DNA of 52,240 bases from an uncultured Saprospiraceae bacterium (GCA_937959115.1 CALGAW010000034.1:1-52240); one strand, 5' to 3'. Shown: positions 1 to 8,830, counted from the stretch's first letter. Program-made: numbers and translations. Notes: generated from the sequence alone by a model not told the origin.

Positions 1-42
1 GTTCGGAACTAACGTTCCTCTATTTTTAACGAACTGACACGA

Positions 43-150
43 ATGCTTTCAATGAAAAATAGGCGTGGAGCACTTCTTTAAGACCGAACTGACTCGAATA
101 TTGTATTTTAAACCCAAAAGCTAATTCCCAATGCATAATGAAGGTTAAAC
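43..150. repeat. Dispersed 108-bp repeat, copy 1
   Basis: By eye this stretch matches positions 23556-23663 with about three differences over 108 bases, in the same orientation. A short arm upstream (20-27) is complementary to 55-62 inside the repeat, giving an 8-bp inverted pair. In the other copy the equivalent pair is 11 bp and perfect. No open frame runs through it. It could be a small non-autonomous mobile element or a structured RNA. It lies upstream of the tRNA-Arg promoter. Confidence 0.8.
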
Positions 151-204
151 GTGTGGATTTTTTCCGATAAAGTATTGATTGGTTAAAAATATTATTGGAT
201 TTCG

Positions 205-236
205 TTTGAATTGGAACTAAACTGCGCGTATATTTG
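205..236 (+). promoter_or_regulatory. Bacteroidota-type promoter for tRNA-Arg
   Basis: TTTG at 205-208 is followed after 20 bases by TATATTTG at 229-236. This fits the Bacteroidota housekeeping consensus (TTTG, about 20 bases, TAnnTTTG). The mature tRNA begins 17 bases further on, leaving room for a short 5' leader. Confidence 0.75.
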
Positions 237-253
237 TATTCTATTCAATAAAT

Positions 254-326
254 GGCTCCGTAGTTCAATGGATAGAATATCAGATTTCGGCTCTGAGGGT
301 TGCAGGTTCGAGTCCTGCCGGGGTCA
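254..326 (+). tRNA. tRNA-Arg (anticodon UCG)
   Basis: A complete cloverleaf can be drawn. The acceptor stem is 254-260 with 319-325 (two G-U pairs). The D stem is 263-266 with 275-278. The anticodon stem is 280-284 with 292-296, and its seven-base loop carries TCG at 287-289. The T stem is 302-306 with 314-318 around TTCGAGT. The discriminator base is A326. Only CA follows, so the CCA end is not fully encoded. UCG reads CGA and CGG, so this charges arginine. It stands alone between its promoter and a terminator. Confidence 0.9.
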
Positions 327-335
327 CAGAGAATG

Positions 336-377
336 AAACGTCTTGTAAATCAAATGATTGCAAGACGTTTTTGTTTT
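336..377 (+). terminator. Rho-independent terminator after tRNA-Arg
   Basis: The arm AAACGTCTTG at 336-345 pairs perfectly with CAAGACGTTT at 361-370. Runs of T follow at 368-377. It ends the tRNA transcript and may also separate it from the convergent gene ending at 413. Confidence 0.85.
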
Positions 378-412
378 AATGTGGTTGATGGTGGAGCTAC
401 TAAATTTAACGT

Positions 413-859
413 CTACTTTTTTCCATAAGTAAAATAATCTCCTTCAGGTAGATGACGCAAAAGTTCAATAAGTTTAATAGGCGGAACGGCTAACTTTCTC
501 TGTTGTAAATCAATCCAAGCTCCTTTAACACTGATGTGTGCACTTTTCTCATTATTTTGATTGAATATTTCATGATGTAGGACCCATCTTGATCCGTCCT
601 CTGAGAAATCACCTTTCAATAAATTAACTTTAATGGATTCGCTTGGACGAATTTCTTTGATAAACGAGCATTCTTCTTTGAATATAATTGGTCCTATTTT
701 AAGTTGATCCATTTGGTCAGCACCAAAGCCAATTGAATCAAAATAGCTAATTCGGCTATGCGCACCGTATTCATAATAAGCAGAATGCCGAACGTGCATA
801 TTGGGGTCACAATCAGACCATCTTACTTCTATTATCTTTTCATTTTTCTTCCTATCCAT
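413..859 (-). CDS. Hotdog-fold acyl-CoA thioesterase (4HBT/FadM-YbgC type)
   Basis: This 148-residue protein is the usual size for a single-hotdog thioesterase. Near the N-terminus it shows the family pattern V-R-W-S-D-x-D-x-x-x-H-V, then a Tyr-rich helix and an Arg (residues about 12-37), as in the YbgC/FadM branch where the Asp after the first strand is catalytic. Members hydrolyse acyl-CoA thioesters in the cytoplasm; the substrate cannot be told from sequence. The ATG at 859 is the only sensible start. A Bacteroidota-like promoter lies 40-70 bases upstream. It is monocistronic by position, facing the tRNA terminator. Confidence 0.82.
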   Translation of the reverse strand: MDRKKNEKIIEVRWSDCDPNMHVRHSAYYEYGAHSRISYFDSIGFGADQMDQLKIGPIIFKEECSFIKEIRPSESIKVNLLKGDFSEDGSRWVLHHEIFNQNNEKSAHISVKGAWIDLQQRKLAVPPIKLIELLRHLPEGDYFTYGKK

Positions 860-900
860 ACTTCATTAACGCTTATATTTCTTGATGGTTCGCGAAAGTA

Positions 901-927
901 CAAAAATAAATAAAAATTGAATCACAA
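901..927 (-). promoter_or_regulatory. Candidate promoter of the thioesterase gene
   Basis: On the minus strand TTG (927-925) is followed after 16 bases by TATTTTTG (908-901). The -7 element matches TAnnTTTG, but the spacing is slightly short for the consensus. It lies about 40 bases before the ATG at 859. Confidence 0.45.
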
Positions 928-1050
928 TTGGTGTTCTCGTCCTTACTTCTTCATTTAACAGAGAATACAAGGCGTACAAAGTCAATTGGTCCTAGCAGGA
1001 TAATGCGATTTAAGTTGATTGATAAGAGACGTATAATTTGGATTGCTTGT

Positions 1051-1689
1051 TTATTCTTCTCCCTCTCCAGGCTCAGGCACCCCTTCTTCGTCAATGATTT
1101 CGATGTATCTAACCCAAGGTAACTGCGCAACGCTTTTGACCTCAGATTCCGACAAGGTGAGATAAACAAATTTGGCATCACCACCATAATTGTCAACGGT
1201 TAGTCCTAGGGAGTTTAGATTAGATTGGAACGCCTTGGCCCGTAGGCCTTTCATTGTAATCACGGCAACCTTTGCCTTACTTCCTACTGCTGCATGATTT
1301 GGGATGTTCCAGCTCTTGAGTTGGTTGTTCGTTTTAAGTACGGCAGGCACTTTTTTTATCGTTTCAGCAGCAGTTGTTAAGAGGAGCTCTTTGTTGAATG
1401 TTGTGGAAATAGACACCAAATAAGAATTGTCAGGAATGTATTCCAATATTTGAATGCCAGGAGATTTTAATACTGCTTGGTCTTTTGCTGAAGGAGTGGT
1501 CGGAAACTCAATGATTCTATAATAGAAATTGTTGACCAAGTCGCTTGGTGTTTTATCTGCTACAAAAGTCTTGATATCTGACTCGTCTTTATCTGCGTTC
1601 GTATTATTCGACATCCCTTTTTTTTGTGAACAGGCAAACAACACTGACATCGTCATACAAAGAAGCGTGTAATTGAATAATGTTTTCAT
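1051..1689 (-). CDS. Lipoprotein copying the propeptide of the adjacent subtilase (stand-alone I9-like inhibitor?)
   Basis: This 212-residue protein is read from the ATG at 1689, because that gives a lipoprotein signal ending in L-F-A-C. A longer frame reaches 1737 but adds non-signal residues. After a short polar linker, residues about 40-205 align along their whole length with residues 42-208 of the protease encoded just upstream. Shared blocks include D-L-V-N-N-x-Y-Y-R-I-I, I-L-E-Y-I-P, A-K-V-A-V-I-x-M-K-G-L and WVRYIEIIDEEG. The protein stops where the protease begins its catalytic domain. Subtilase propeptides are folding chaperones and tight inhibitors, so a membrane-anchored copy may inhibit or help fold the protease in trans (inference). 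The gap to the protease stop is about 100 bases, consistent with co-transcription. Confidence 0.8.
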   Translation of the reverse strand: MKTLFNYTLLCMTMSVLFACSQKKGMSNNTNADKDESDIKTFVADKTPSDLVNNFYYRIIEFPTTPSAKDQAVLKSPGIQILEYIPDNSYLVSISTTFNKELLLTTAAETIKKVPAVLKTNNQLKSWNIPNHAAVGSKAKVAVITMKGLRAKAFQSNLNSLGLTVDNYGGDAKFVYLTLSESEVKSVAQLPWVRYIEIIDEEGVPEPGEGEE

Positions 1690-1793
1690 GGCTTGGAATT
1701 GGTTCTTGATAATAAATTGGCCAACCAGGAAATACAAGTAGATATAAGATTTATCATCCCTTTATATTTCATAGTTGGCCGACTTCTTAATGT

Positions 1794-4700
1794 TTATTCT
1801 AATTTCAGTACTTTTCGTGTAATACTGTTGTTATTGTTTGTATATCGCAGGTAATATATACCATTTGAATAAGAACTTGTTGGCAATCTGATTTCAAAAT
1901 GATCGTTCCATTCTATGGGTTGTTGCACTAAGATAGACCCTAGGACATCTATGATTTCCAGTCTTCCATTTTGAGGGCCACTGCCTTGATAGTCTAGCTG
2001 AATTTCTAAATATTCACTAAATGGATTTGGCGTGACATCAAGTTGCATCACTTTTTCTAAATCAATAATACTTGTCATTACAGAATCGCATCCGTTTGGA
2101 ATACCATCGTTGTCATCATCGAGCAAATCATCATGTCCAGGGCAAATATCGTTTGCATCACAAACGGTATCATTGTCACTGTCTTGGAACGTTCCTGCAC
2201 ACGTACAGTTGGCCAAGAAAACATCGTTTATTGTGCAGCTATCATTATCATTACATGCTCCTCCAACCATACAACTATTGGCATCAAGGACAATTTGGTC
2301 CAATGCAATATCACTCTCAAAGCTAGACCCAGTTATTCCTACAAACCGATACATGAAGGAAGGACTACCCGCATAAGCACTGACATCAACGTAGGCATTT
2401 TGCCAAAGACTTCCCTGATTACCGTTAAGGGCCCAAACACTTGTCCAAGTGTCTCCGTCATTCGTTGATACCTCAAGGGTCAATGATCCCATTGTTGCGC
2501 CATTCATGTTGTACCAAAAATCAATACTTGCTTGAGTTTGTCCAGTCAGGCTGTAGCAACCATTTTGGAATGTCGTTTCTTTTGCTGGGTTGTTGGGAAC
2601 CGTTGCTTCAACATAGAAATAATTCGTTCCTTGATATGCGTTGCTTGGCCCAGTGCCTGTTGAGGGTGTGCCACCAGAATTAATGATCCAGTCAAAATCT
2701 TCATTATCGTATTGGCAAATATTTCCTTCACCGATTTCAAAATCTTCTATGTAGGGGAAGCTACCACCAATAGCAGAACATAAGCAACCAGACCCGTCAT
2801 CTATTAAAACAACACTTGAAGTTTCAGTGCAACCTGTTGCATCAGTCACACTTACTGTAAATGTGCCAGGCGCTAAACCGCTAATCGTCGCTGTGCTTTC
2901 TCCATTACTCCAGATATAAGTAAAAGGCGGCGTTCCGCCAGTAGGAGTGCAAGTTGCAGTGCCATTGTTTCCATTTGTTGGATCGAATGTTGAAAAATTT
3001 GTAAAAAATCCACAATTATTCGCAGCAAGCGCAATATTGTCAAGGGCAATATCCGACGTATAGTTTGTTCCAGTGATTCCAATGAATCTAAAGGTAAACG
3101 TGCTACCAGTATAGCTGCTAATATCTATATTTTCGCTCTGCCATACATTGCCTTGGTTACCATTTATTGACCAGATAGACGTCCAAGTGCCACCGCCATC
3201 TGTAGACACTTCAAGCTCTAGTGATCCCATTGCTGCTCCATACATATGATAAGCAAAGGCTAAGCTGACAAAATTGTAACTTGATAAATCATAACATGGT
3301 CCTCCTAGGATTGCTGTTTTACCAGGGTAGTTGGGCGAACTGGCTTCTAAATAGATATAATCAGAACTTCCTGCATCTCCACCATTCGGACCAGTGCCAG
3401 TAGACGCTGTTGATCCACTATTGATCACCCAGTCTGTATCGTCTCCAGTATCATTACAAAAGTCTCCCATTCCCGTTTCAAATCCGTGCGTAGAGGGAAT
3501 TACGGAATTAAAGGTTAGGCAACCGCCACAGGCTGAGTTCGGTGTAATTTTAATTTTTACGGCATTCGATCTTTCTCCTTCAATGCCTGGCGCATTCGCA
3601 GAAACCGCTAGCCAATATTCCTGAGCAGTGGTCACATTTATTTGGTAAGAATTCGTAGTTGAAGTTGCTATAGTGTCCATGTATTTTGCTCCTAGTTGAT
3701 AGACATAGTAGGAAGTAGCTCCAGGAACACTATCCCAAGTAATTGTAGCGCTATTAGCGGAAGAGCCACCTACTGTAAGTCCAGAAGGGACAGGGAAAAT
3801 ATTAAAAATTTCGTCTGAGGTATCCGATTGTACACCTCTTTCTACTCTAATTAACGCCTGCCCTGTAGGTATGTTTGGTACCGTCCAGTCAATCAAGCGT
3901 AAACTGCCACCTGCAGTTCCGATGTTGGTCCATGTAAGTCCATTATCAACAGAATAATCTACTGAGAATGAACCAGTGTTTCCAAGCGCATCCCAATGAA
4001 TGATTTCATCTCTTCCTGGAATCAAACTTTCACCACCTAAAGGATAGGTTACTTTTATCTCATCTTTAATAAGCGTATAAACAATTACATATTCTTGAGG
4101 GCCTTGTGGTACGGCAAATCCTTCTATATCTATAGCGTACGTCCCTGGAGTTGGATTGTCAATAGAAACTTGTTCCATATTGTTTAAACGATCAATGCCT
4201 GTAGTAGCAGGATCATCTAGTGTGCTTGGGTTTGGCGTAGGATCCAAGATGTAAGGAAGTAAGGTTCCGTTCACTTTAAGGTCAAGGTCATTGACCAATG
4301 CTTTGGTTGTGTTTACAGCGCCAGCAGGGTCGTGCCAGTATACCATTACTCTTAGCTGTCCGATGCCTGCTGGCACAACGATGCTATCGCTATTGGTCTG
4401 TCCTTGTCCAATGGTCGCAAATTTATATTGATTGTTGGCAATGATCTCATAAGCTCTTCCTGCGTTTATGAGTCCCCATCCGAAGGTAAAATCTGGTCCT
4501 TTAGTACCAAGGTCTGTTGTAGAGTTTAAGGCAGCGGCTTTAATTAGAGCCGAATTAGGATCTGCACCACCATTCAAGGAACGATATACCTCGTATAATT
4601 GAGCTAAGTTGCCGCCCATACTCGGAGCAGCTGCGGAAGTACCTCCAAATGGAGAATACATATTGTTTGGGTCGGTAGACATTTGTCCAGCACCGTGACC

Positions 4701-5945
4701 AGAGATATCAGGTTTGATTCGGCCATCATGAGCTGGGCCTCTTGAACTGGAAGCGACGATAGTGGCGTCATTATTTAGGTTTGCTGTAGTCATTACATTC
4801 TTCCCCATTTTGTGACCACCAGTGATATTTCCCCACTGTGAGCCTGCTCCATATCCGCAATCACTGTTGTTCGAGTTTCCGGCAGAAAAGGTGTGCATGA
4901 GTGTTTGATTCGTGAAAATCATGTCATCTACAAACTGAGTCGTAGAGGTATATCCTGCATTACAACCGTTTGAATAAGAAGAATTCGTAATCATGACAGC
5001 GCTATCTTGATGAAGACTCAACGTGTTGTCTTGAAAAGTAGATTGATAATTGATGACAAATACCTCGGCTCCTGACCCACCAGCTTCTACACTTGGATCA
5101 AGGTTTCCTGCAGCAGACATTACACCCGCTACACCATCTCCGTGTGTACCAGTAGCATCTGTTGTGAGATTATGTAGTCTACCATGAAAATCAATGTGAG
5201 GGCCGACTAGACCATCATCTCTTACTAAAACTCCTACACCGTCTGCGTTATAACTCAATCCTGCAGCGGACAGTTCATTGTTAATGACATTTGCTTTTTG
5301 TACGGTTCTGCCTTCTGTTGATTCCGGTTTGCCTTCTTCGTCAATGATTTCGATGTACCGTACCCATGCTAGCTGAGCAACATTTTGCACTTCGAATTCT
5401 GAAAGGGAGAGGTAGGCAAATTTAGCATCTGCTCCATAATAGTCTACGGTTAAGCCTAGTGCCATTAAGTCGAATTGGAAATCTTTGGCACTTAGTCCTT
5501 TCATCGCAATGACTGCTACTTTTGCTTTATTTCCTACTTGAGCGTGCGCTGGAATTCCCCAATCTGTTAATCGGTATTCTACTTTTATGCTAGGATCCAT
5601 TTTTCTAACGACTTCAGCGGAGGTGCTTAAAAGAGCACTTTTGGGGAATGTAGTCGGAACGGAAATCAAATAGGCATTGTTTGGGATATATTCTAAAATT
5701 TGTGCTCCAGAAGATCGCAACACCATTTTATCTTTTTCTGTTGGTTTCGAAGCGAACTGAATGATTCGATAATAAGAATTGTTAACCAGGTCAATCGGAG
5801 TCTTTTCAGCAACGAAGGCATTAATGTTCGATTGATATTTGATTGATCCAGTACTTTTGAACAACAGTTCATTATTTTGGGAAAAGGCAATCGAGGGAAT
5901 AACTAATACTAAATAAGCAAGGATGAATTTGAACAGAATTTTCAT
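1794..5945 (-). CDS. Large secreted subtilisin-like (S8) protease with MAM, SprB and T9SS sorting domains
   Basis: 1383 residues. The order is: signal peptide 1-22; propeptide about 42-208; S8 catalytic domain about 230-500; beta-sandwich about 510-625; Ig-like about 630-715; fibronectin III about 718-800. After these come a MAM-like domain (about 820-985), a SprB-type repeat (about 1000-1070), a second MAM-like domain (about 1085-1245), a Cys/Asp-rich segment like thrombospondin type 3 (about 1245-1305), and a C-terminal type A T9SS sorting domain starting near T-P-N-P-F. The triad is visible: D243 in V-R-D-D-G, H268 in G-T-H-G, S437 in G-G-T-S-A-A-A-P, with N357 as oxyanion residue. It should be exported by the Sec pathway and T9SS to the cell surface or medium, and cut polypeptides. 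The two MAM-like units are close paralogues. The following gene encodes a copy of its propeptide. Confidence 0.93.
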   Translation of the reverse strand: MKILFKFILAYLVLVIPSIAFSQNNELLFKSTGSIKYQSNINAFVAEKTPIDLVNNSYYRIIQFASKPTEKDKMVLRSSGAQILEYIPNNAYLISVPTTFPKSALLSTSAEVVRKMDPSIKVEYRLTDWGIPAHAQVGNKAKVAVIAMKGLSAKDFQFDLMALGLTVDYYGADAKFAYLSLSEFEVQNVAQLAWVRYIEIIDEEGKPESTEGRTVQKANVINNELSAAGLSYNADGVGVLVRDDGLVGPHIDFHGRLHNLTTDATGTHGDGVAGVMSAAGNLDPSVEAGGSGAEVFVINYQSTFQDNTLSLHQDSAVMITNSSYSNGCNAGYTSTTQFVDDMIFTNQTLMHTFSAGNSNNSDCGYGAGSQWGNITGGHKMGKNVMTTANLNNDATIVASSSRGPAHDGRIKPDISGHGAGQMSTDPNNMYSPFGGTSAAAPSMGGNLAQLYEVYRSLNGGADPNSALIKAAALNSTTDLGTKGPDFTFGWGLINAGRAYEIIANNQYKFATIGQGQTNSDSIVVPAGIGQLRVMVYWHDPAGAVNTTKALVNDLDLKVNGTLLPYILDPTPNPSTLDDPATTGIDRLNNMEQVSIDNPTPGTYAIDIEGFAVPQGPQEYVIVYTLIKDEIKVTYPLGGESLIPGRDEIIHWDALGNTGSFSVDYSVDNGLTWTNIGTAGGSLRLIDWTVPNIPTGQALIRVERGVQSDTSDEIFNIFPVPSGLTVGGSSANSATITWDSVPGATSYYVYQLGAKYMDTIATSTTNSYQINVTTAQEYWLAVSANAPGIEGERSNAVKIKITPNSACGGCLTFNSVIPSTHGFETGMGDFCNDTGDDTDWVINSGSTASTGTGPNGGDAGSSDYIYLEASSPNYPGKTAILGGPCYDLSSYNFVSLAFAYHMYGAAMGSLELEVSTDGGGTWTSIWSINGNQGNVWQSENIDISSYTGSTFTFRFIGITGTNYTSDIALDNIALAANNCGFFTNFSTFDPTNGNNGTATCTPTGGTPPFTYIWSNGESTATISGLAPGTFTVSVTDATGCTETSSVVLIDDGSGCLCSAIGGSFPYIEDFEIGEGNICQYDNEDFDWIINSGGTPSTGTGPSNAYQGTNYFYVEATVPNNPAKETTFQNGCYSLTGQTQASIDFWYNMNGATMGSLTLEVSTNDGDTWTSVWALNGNQGSLWQNAYVDVSAYAGSPSFMYRFVGITGSSFESDIALDQIVLDANSCMVGGACNDNDSCTINDVFLANCTCAGTFQDSDNDTVCDANDICPGHDDLLDDDNDGIPNGCDSVMTSIIDLEKVMQLDVTPNPFSEYLEIQLDYQGSGPQNGRLEIIDVLGSILVQQPIEWNDHFEIRLPTSSYSNGIYYLRYTNNNNSITRKVLKLE

Positions 5946-6235
5946 GATACGAAATTGAGGATAAATAAAATTAAATATATAGTTTATTGGTTACTATTTT
6001 GTTATAGTACTAAGCGGGTAACTTGGTATTTAATTTTTAGCAGGTACCGTAAGATAAGTCATTTGAATTAGAATTCAGATATTATATTGAGATTTCATTA
6101 GCGCTTTATCATTAATAATAAAACGTTTTTTAATGTGTTATTGCTGCTTCGATTCATAAAATTAGATGCTACTGATGATTAATTAAAGGTCTATTTTTAC
6201 AACTTGATTTTTAATTTTTTGAAAGTAATGCAAAC

Positions 6236-6265
6236 AAAAAGCTGCATCAAATGAATGATACAGCT
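6236..6265 (-). terminator. Terminator of the Cys-rich lipoprotein gene; otherwise empty 5946-6299
   Basis: Reading the minus strand, AGCTGTATCA (6265-6256) pairs with TGATGCAGCT (6249-6240) through ten pairs, one of them G-U. A run of T follows. The rest of the 354-base gap 5946-6299 is AT-rich and shows no gene. Confidence 0.8.
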
Positions 6266-6299
6266 CTATTTATTGTTATGGTTAAACCTTTAACGCGCA

Positions 6300-6965
6300 T
6301 TATGGATAAATGCAGTAATATCCAGTACAAATTTGACCGTAAGGACAAGGAGGGCTGCAAGTTGGGTAGTAAATACAATTACCTTGCGAACAATACTGGT
6401 ATGAATTGCAATTTGCATTTGCACAAGGGTCTACAGGAGGTCCACCACATTCCTCAGCATTGATCACTGTTAAAGCAGTTTGGTTCCAACAAACGAACCA
6501 GACACAACATCGCTCAGTGACGATAAGCGTATTTCCAAAACACTCTTCTCCAGTTATATTACAACCTCTTAAACCTGTTTTTTCATGTGTGTAAAAATTA
6601 TCTGCCTCCCTTGGAGCGTATTTGTAAACATCATCAATTGTTAGGTTCTCGAAATTGGGGTTTTCTTTGACAAGTTTCTCTAAGTTGCCTGTTGCTTGGA
6701 GGAAGTTAAACACTTTAACGGTGTTAATTTTTGCTACTAATTCTCCTTCTGACAATGAAGCAATATACTCAGCTCTTTCTCCGTCCTCAAGACCATCAGG
6801 AGTAAAAATAGTAATGTCGCCTATCAAACCTCTAATTTTTTCTACTGGTGTTGGTGCGACTTCTGTGATTTCATTTTCTATTGGTGTTTCCAATTTTTCA
6901 GTACAAGATGAAAATGTAAAAAGACAGAAGAATAGCAGCGTTGTAATGCTTAATAAATTTTTCAT
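6300..6965 (-). CDS. Cysteine-rich exported lipoprotein, function unknown
   Basis: 221 residues from the ATG at 6965, chosen because it starts a lipoprotein signal ending in F-S-S-C. The frame continues upstream to 7004 without benefit. The middle (about 25-130) is acidic and helical. The C-terminal 85 residues hold 14 cysteines, including a C-C pair and a closing series of C-x(3-5)-C spacings with many Tyr, Asn and Pro. That series resembles small disulfide-knotted or EGF-like modules, but I do not recognise a named family. It is probably anchored in the outer membrane with a disulfide-stabilised tail. It follows its own terminator and a possible promoter, so it seems to be a single-gene unit. 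Confidence 0.75.
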   Translation of the reverse strand: MKNLLSITTLLFFCLFTFSSCTEKLETPIENEITEVAPTPVEKIRGLIGDITIFTPDGLEDGERAEYIASLSEGELVAKINTVKVFNFLQATGNLEKLVKENPNFENLTIDDVYKYAPREADNFYTHEKTGLRGCNITGEECFGNTLIVTERCCVWFVCWNQTALTVINAEECGGPPVDPCANANCNSYQYCSQGNCIYYPTCSPPCPYGQICTGYYCIYP

Positions 6966-7001
6966 GATTAATTGATTTGAACGATTAATAAATAATTTGT
7001 T

Positions 7002-7009
7002 CAAAAGTA
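7002..7009 (-). promoter_or_regulatory. Possible -7 element for the Cys-rich lipoprotein
   Basis: The minus strand reads TACTTTTG, matching TAnnTTTG, 37 bases before the ATG at 6965. No clear TTG is seen at the expected distance upstream, so support is partial. Confidence 0.35.
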
Positions 7010-7200
7010 CATGAGTAACGTCCTCCTTCCTAGGTATAATTATTAAGCCTTGTTCTGTAAATGAAGGTTAATTATTCATATAAATAAGACATGGGATCTG
7101 ATGATGTCATGAAATGGTTGTTGTTCGTACAAAACACTTAATTGAAAATAAAATATTTTGTTCTGGATGATACCTGCTTTTCAATTGACTTAGTATTGTT

Positions 7201-7572
7201 TTATTTGTACAATTCTTCCAATGAATCGCATAATCGTTGTTTTATAATATTGAATATCCGTTTGTTCAACTCTCGTTGTGTTTGAAGGTAGTCTTGGTAT
7301 TCTTCGATCGTAAAATGCCCAATGATCAGTCCTTTCAATTCATTTCTGAAGTGAATATCTTGCTTGATCGCCTGTGAAACAAATTCAATTTTTCGCTGGT
7401 CGGATAAATTTTGGAACACGATTTTTTTATTGGAAAGATACTGACGAAAGAAAGCAATTAACAAGTCATGTTGCATCTTGATAATTGGACGTAGTGTTTC
7501 GTTTTGAAAGCGCTCAGATTCGCTTGATGAAGTTGCTTTTATGGACGATATTTTGGGGCGTTTTTTAGACAT
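7201..7572 (-). CDS. Small conserved Bacteroidota protein, unknown function
   Basis: 123 residues, no signal peptide and no membrane segment, strongly helical and basic. The stretch with N-E-T-L-R-P-I-I-K-x-Q-H-D-L-L (about 24-38) resembles a small family found across Flavobacteriia and relatives, which I recall being labelled 'glyoxalase' in some genomes without metal-binding motifs to justify it. I see no catalytic signature here, so I leave the function open. A central segment is rich in Lys, Gln and Phe and would fit a helical bundle binding nucleic acid or protein (inference). The ATG at 7572 is the natural start. Confidence 0.65.
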   Translation of the reverse strand: MSKKRPKISSIKATSSSESERFQNETLRPIIKMQHDLLIAFFRQYLSNKKIVFQNLSDQRKIEFVSQAIKQDIHFRNELKGLIIGHFTIEEYQDYLQTQRELNKRIFNIIKQRLCDSLEELYK

Positions 7573-7693
7573 TTATTGTTATTTGGTAGTTAAACAGTAT
7601 AGTTTGATTTTGGTTTAGTGGATGTATTTGAACATGGAAATCGAGTACTTTTGAGATCCATAAAATCCTACAAAAAATAATTTAGTCTACCAA

Positions 7694-7727
7694 AACAAAA
7701 AAGAGGCAAACCTAATGGTCACCTCTT
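7694..7727 (-). terminator. Terminator of the secreted Fn3-like gene
   Basis: On the minus strand, GAGGTGACC pairs with GGTTTGCCTC (with two wobbles and one bulge) and is followed by a run of T (complement of 7694-7701). It lies 63 bases past the stop of the gene ending at 7790. Confidence 0.7.
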
Positions 7728-7789
7728 CTAAAACTTAGTATTTTACTTAGGAAATAAAAATCCCTTTTAATCCAAGAAATTCTAAAATC

Positions 7790-8602
7790 CTAGTCAACCT
7801 TTACTAGCTTATGCACGGACATTTCACCACCGATCGATAAGTGTACCATGTACAGGCCTGCAGGTAAGTCATGTCCTTCAAATTTTAAATTGTGCACCCC
7901 AGCTTCAGTTGGCTCATTTTCTGTCAACTGTCTGACTAACTGGCCGTTGCTTGCGTATAGACTTGCACTCACCTCTGTGTTTTCTTTCAAGGAGAACTGA
8001 ATGTTGAAATTTTGGTCAAACGGATTAGGAACCACTTTCGTAGGTACTTGGGATGGTAATCTTCCGTTTCCTTTCTTTGTATCACAAATGTCCTCACAAA
8101 AATCCTCACAAAACTCTTCTTTTGTGAATGAAACACTTGGACAATTTTCATTTTTGTTTTGCACCACTATTTCTATGCTCGGATCAAGTGCTGCTACTTC
8201 ACCACAATAAATCATCATTTCTGTAGGTTCAATTGTACAATCCTTATTAATATCTCCTTGGGTTGTAATAACAAAAGCCTTAAGTGATGGACCCAACCCT
8301 CCAGCGAGACAAAGAGGGGTAATAGAAACCTTGGCTGATGTAGCTGTAGCCGGAATAGTAACTGCATAGGAAGGAGATAGAACAGCACCACCAGATAAAG
8401 GCCCTTTATCAAATGCTATTGTAACATTATATCCCATTGTATTGGGATTAGAAGTCCAATACAACCCTAGTTGACCATTGCTAATAGAAACTGCCAAATT
8501 GGTAGGAGTGGGACACGTCTGGGCGAAAGATTGATTAGAAATAAAAAATAATAAAATTGCAATAAATAGACAATTAAGATTTTTTTCGAGTAGTTTGATC
8601 AT
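7790..8602 (-). CDS. Secreted fibronectin-III-like protein with T9SS sorting domain
   Basis: 270 residues. The signal peptide ends near F-A-Q (28). Residues about 30-115 form an Fn3-like domain bounded by cysteines (C30, C98): a C-P-T-P-T-N-L start, then N-G-Q-L-G-L-Y-W and Y-N-V-T-I. Residues 120-175 hold seven further cysteines, including the acidic C-E-D-F-C-E-D-I-C-D cluster. Residues about 185-270 are a type A T9SS C-terminal domain starting at V-V-P-N-P-F and ending in L-V-K-V-D. The product should be exported and attached to the cell surface. The gene is divergent from the helical-protein gene at 8831. The same arrangement with related proteins recurs at 37452-39564. Function unknown. 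Confidence 0.85.
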   Translation of the reverse strand: MIKLLEKNLNCLFIAILLFFISNQSFAQTCPTPTNLAVSISNGQLGLYWTSNPNTMGYNVTIAFDKGPLSGGAVLSPSYAVTIPATATSAKVSITPLCLAGGLGPSLKAFVITTQGDINKDCTIEPTEMMIYCGEVAALDPSIEIVVQNKNENCPSVSFTKEEFCEDFCEDICDTKKGNGRLPSQVPTKVVPNPFDQNFNIQFSLKENTEVSASLYASNGQLVRQLTENEPTEAGVHNLKFEGHDLPAGLYMVHLSIGGEMSVHKLVKVD

Positions 8603-8830
8603 AATGATATAATTTATTTATTTAAATACATTCATTGGCATTAGTATTTAAATTATTGCAGGTAGAAGAAATTTAACTAGTAATTTTATCTAATTAAATT
8701 ACAATTTAATTATATTGTCGCCTAATTTTCAGGCTTTTTTAATTTAATAAATTTATAAATCACAGGTTAAGAAGGTTTTAGAGCAATGTTTTTTTCTAAA
8801 TTGTCCCAGAGAATATCCTCGTTTTTGTAA

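Noticed and set aside
254-326. tRNA-Arg as an integration site
   Set aside because: No integrase or direct repeat of the tRNA 3' end is seen in the window.
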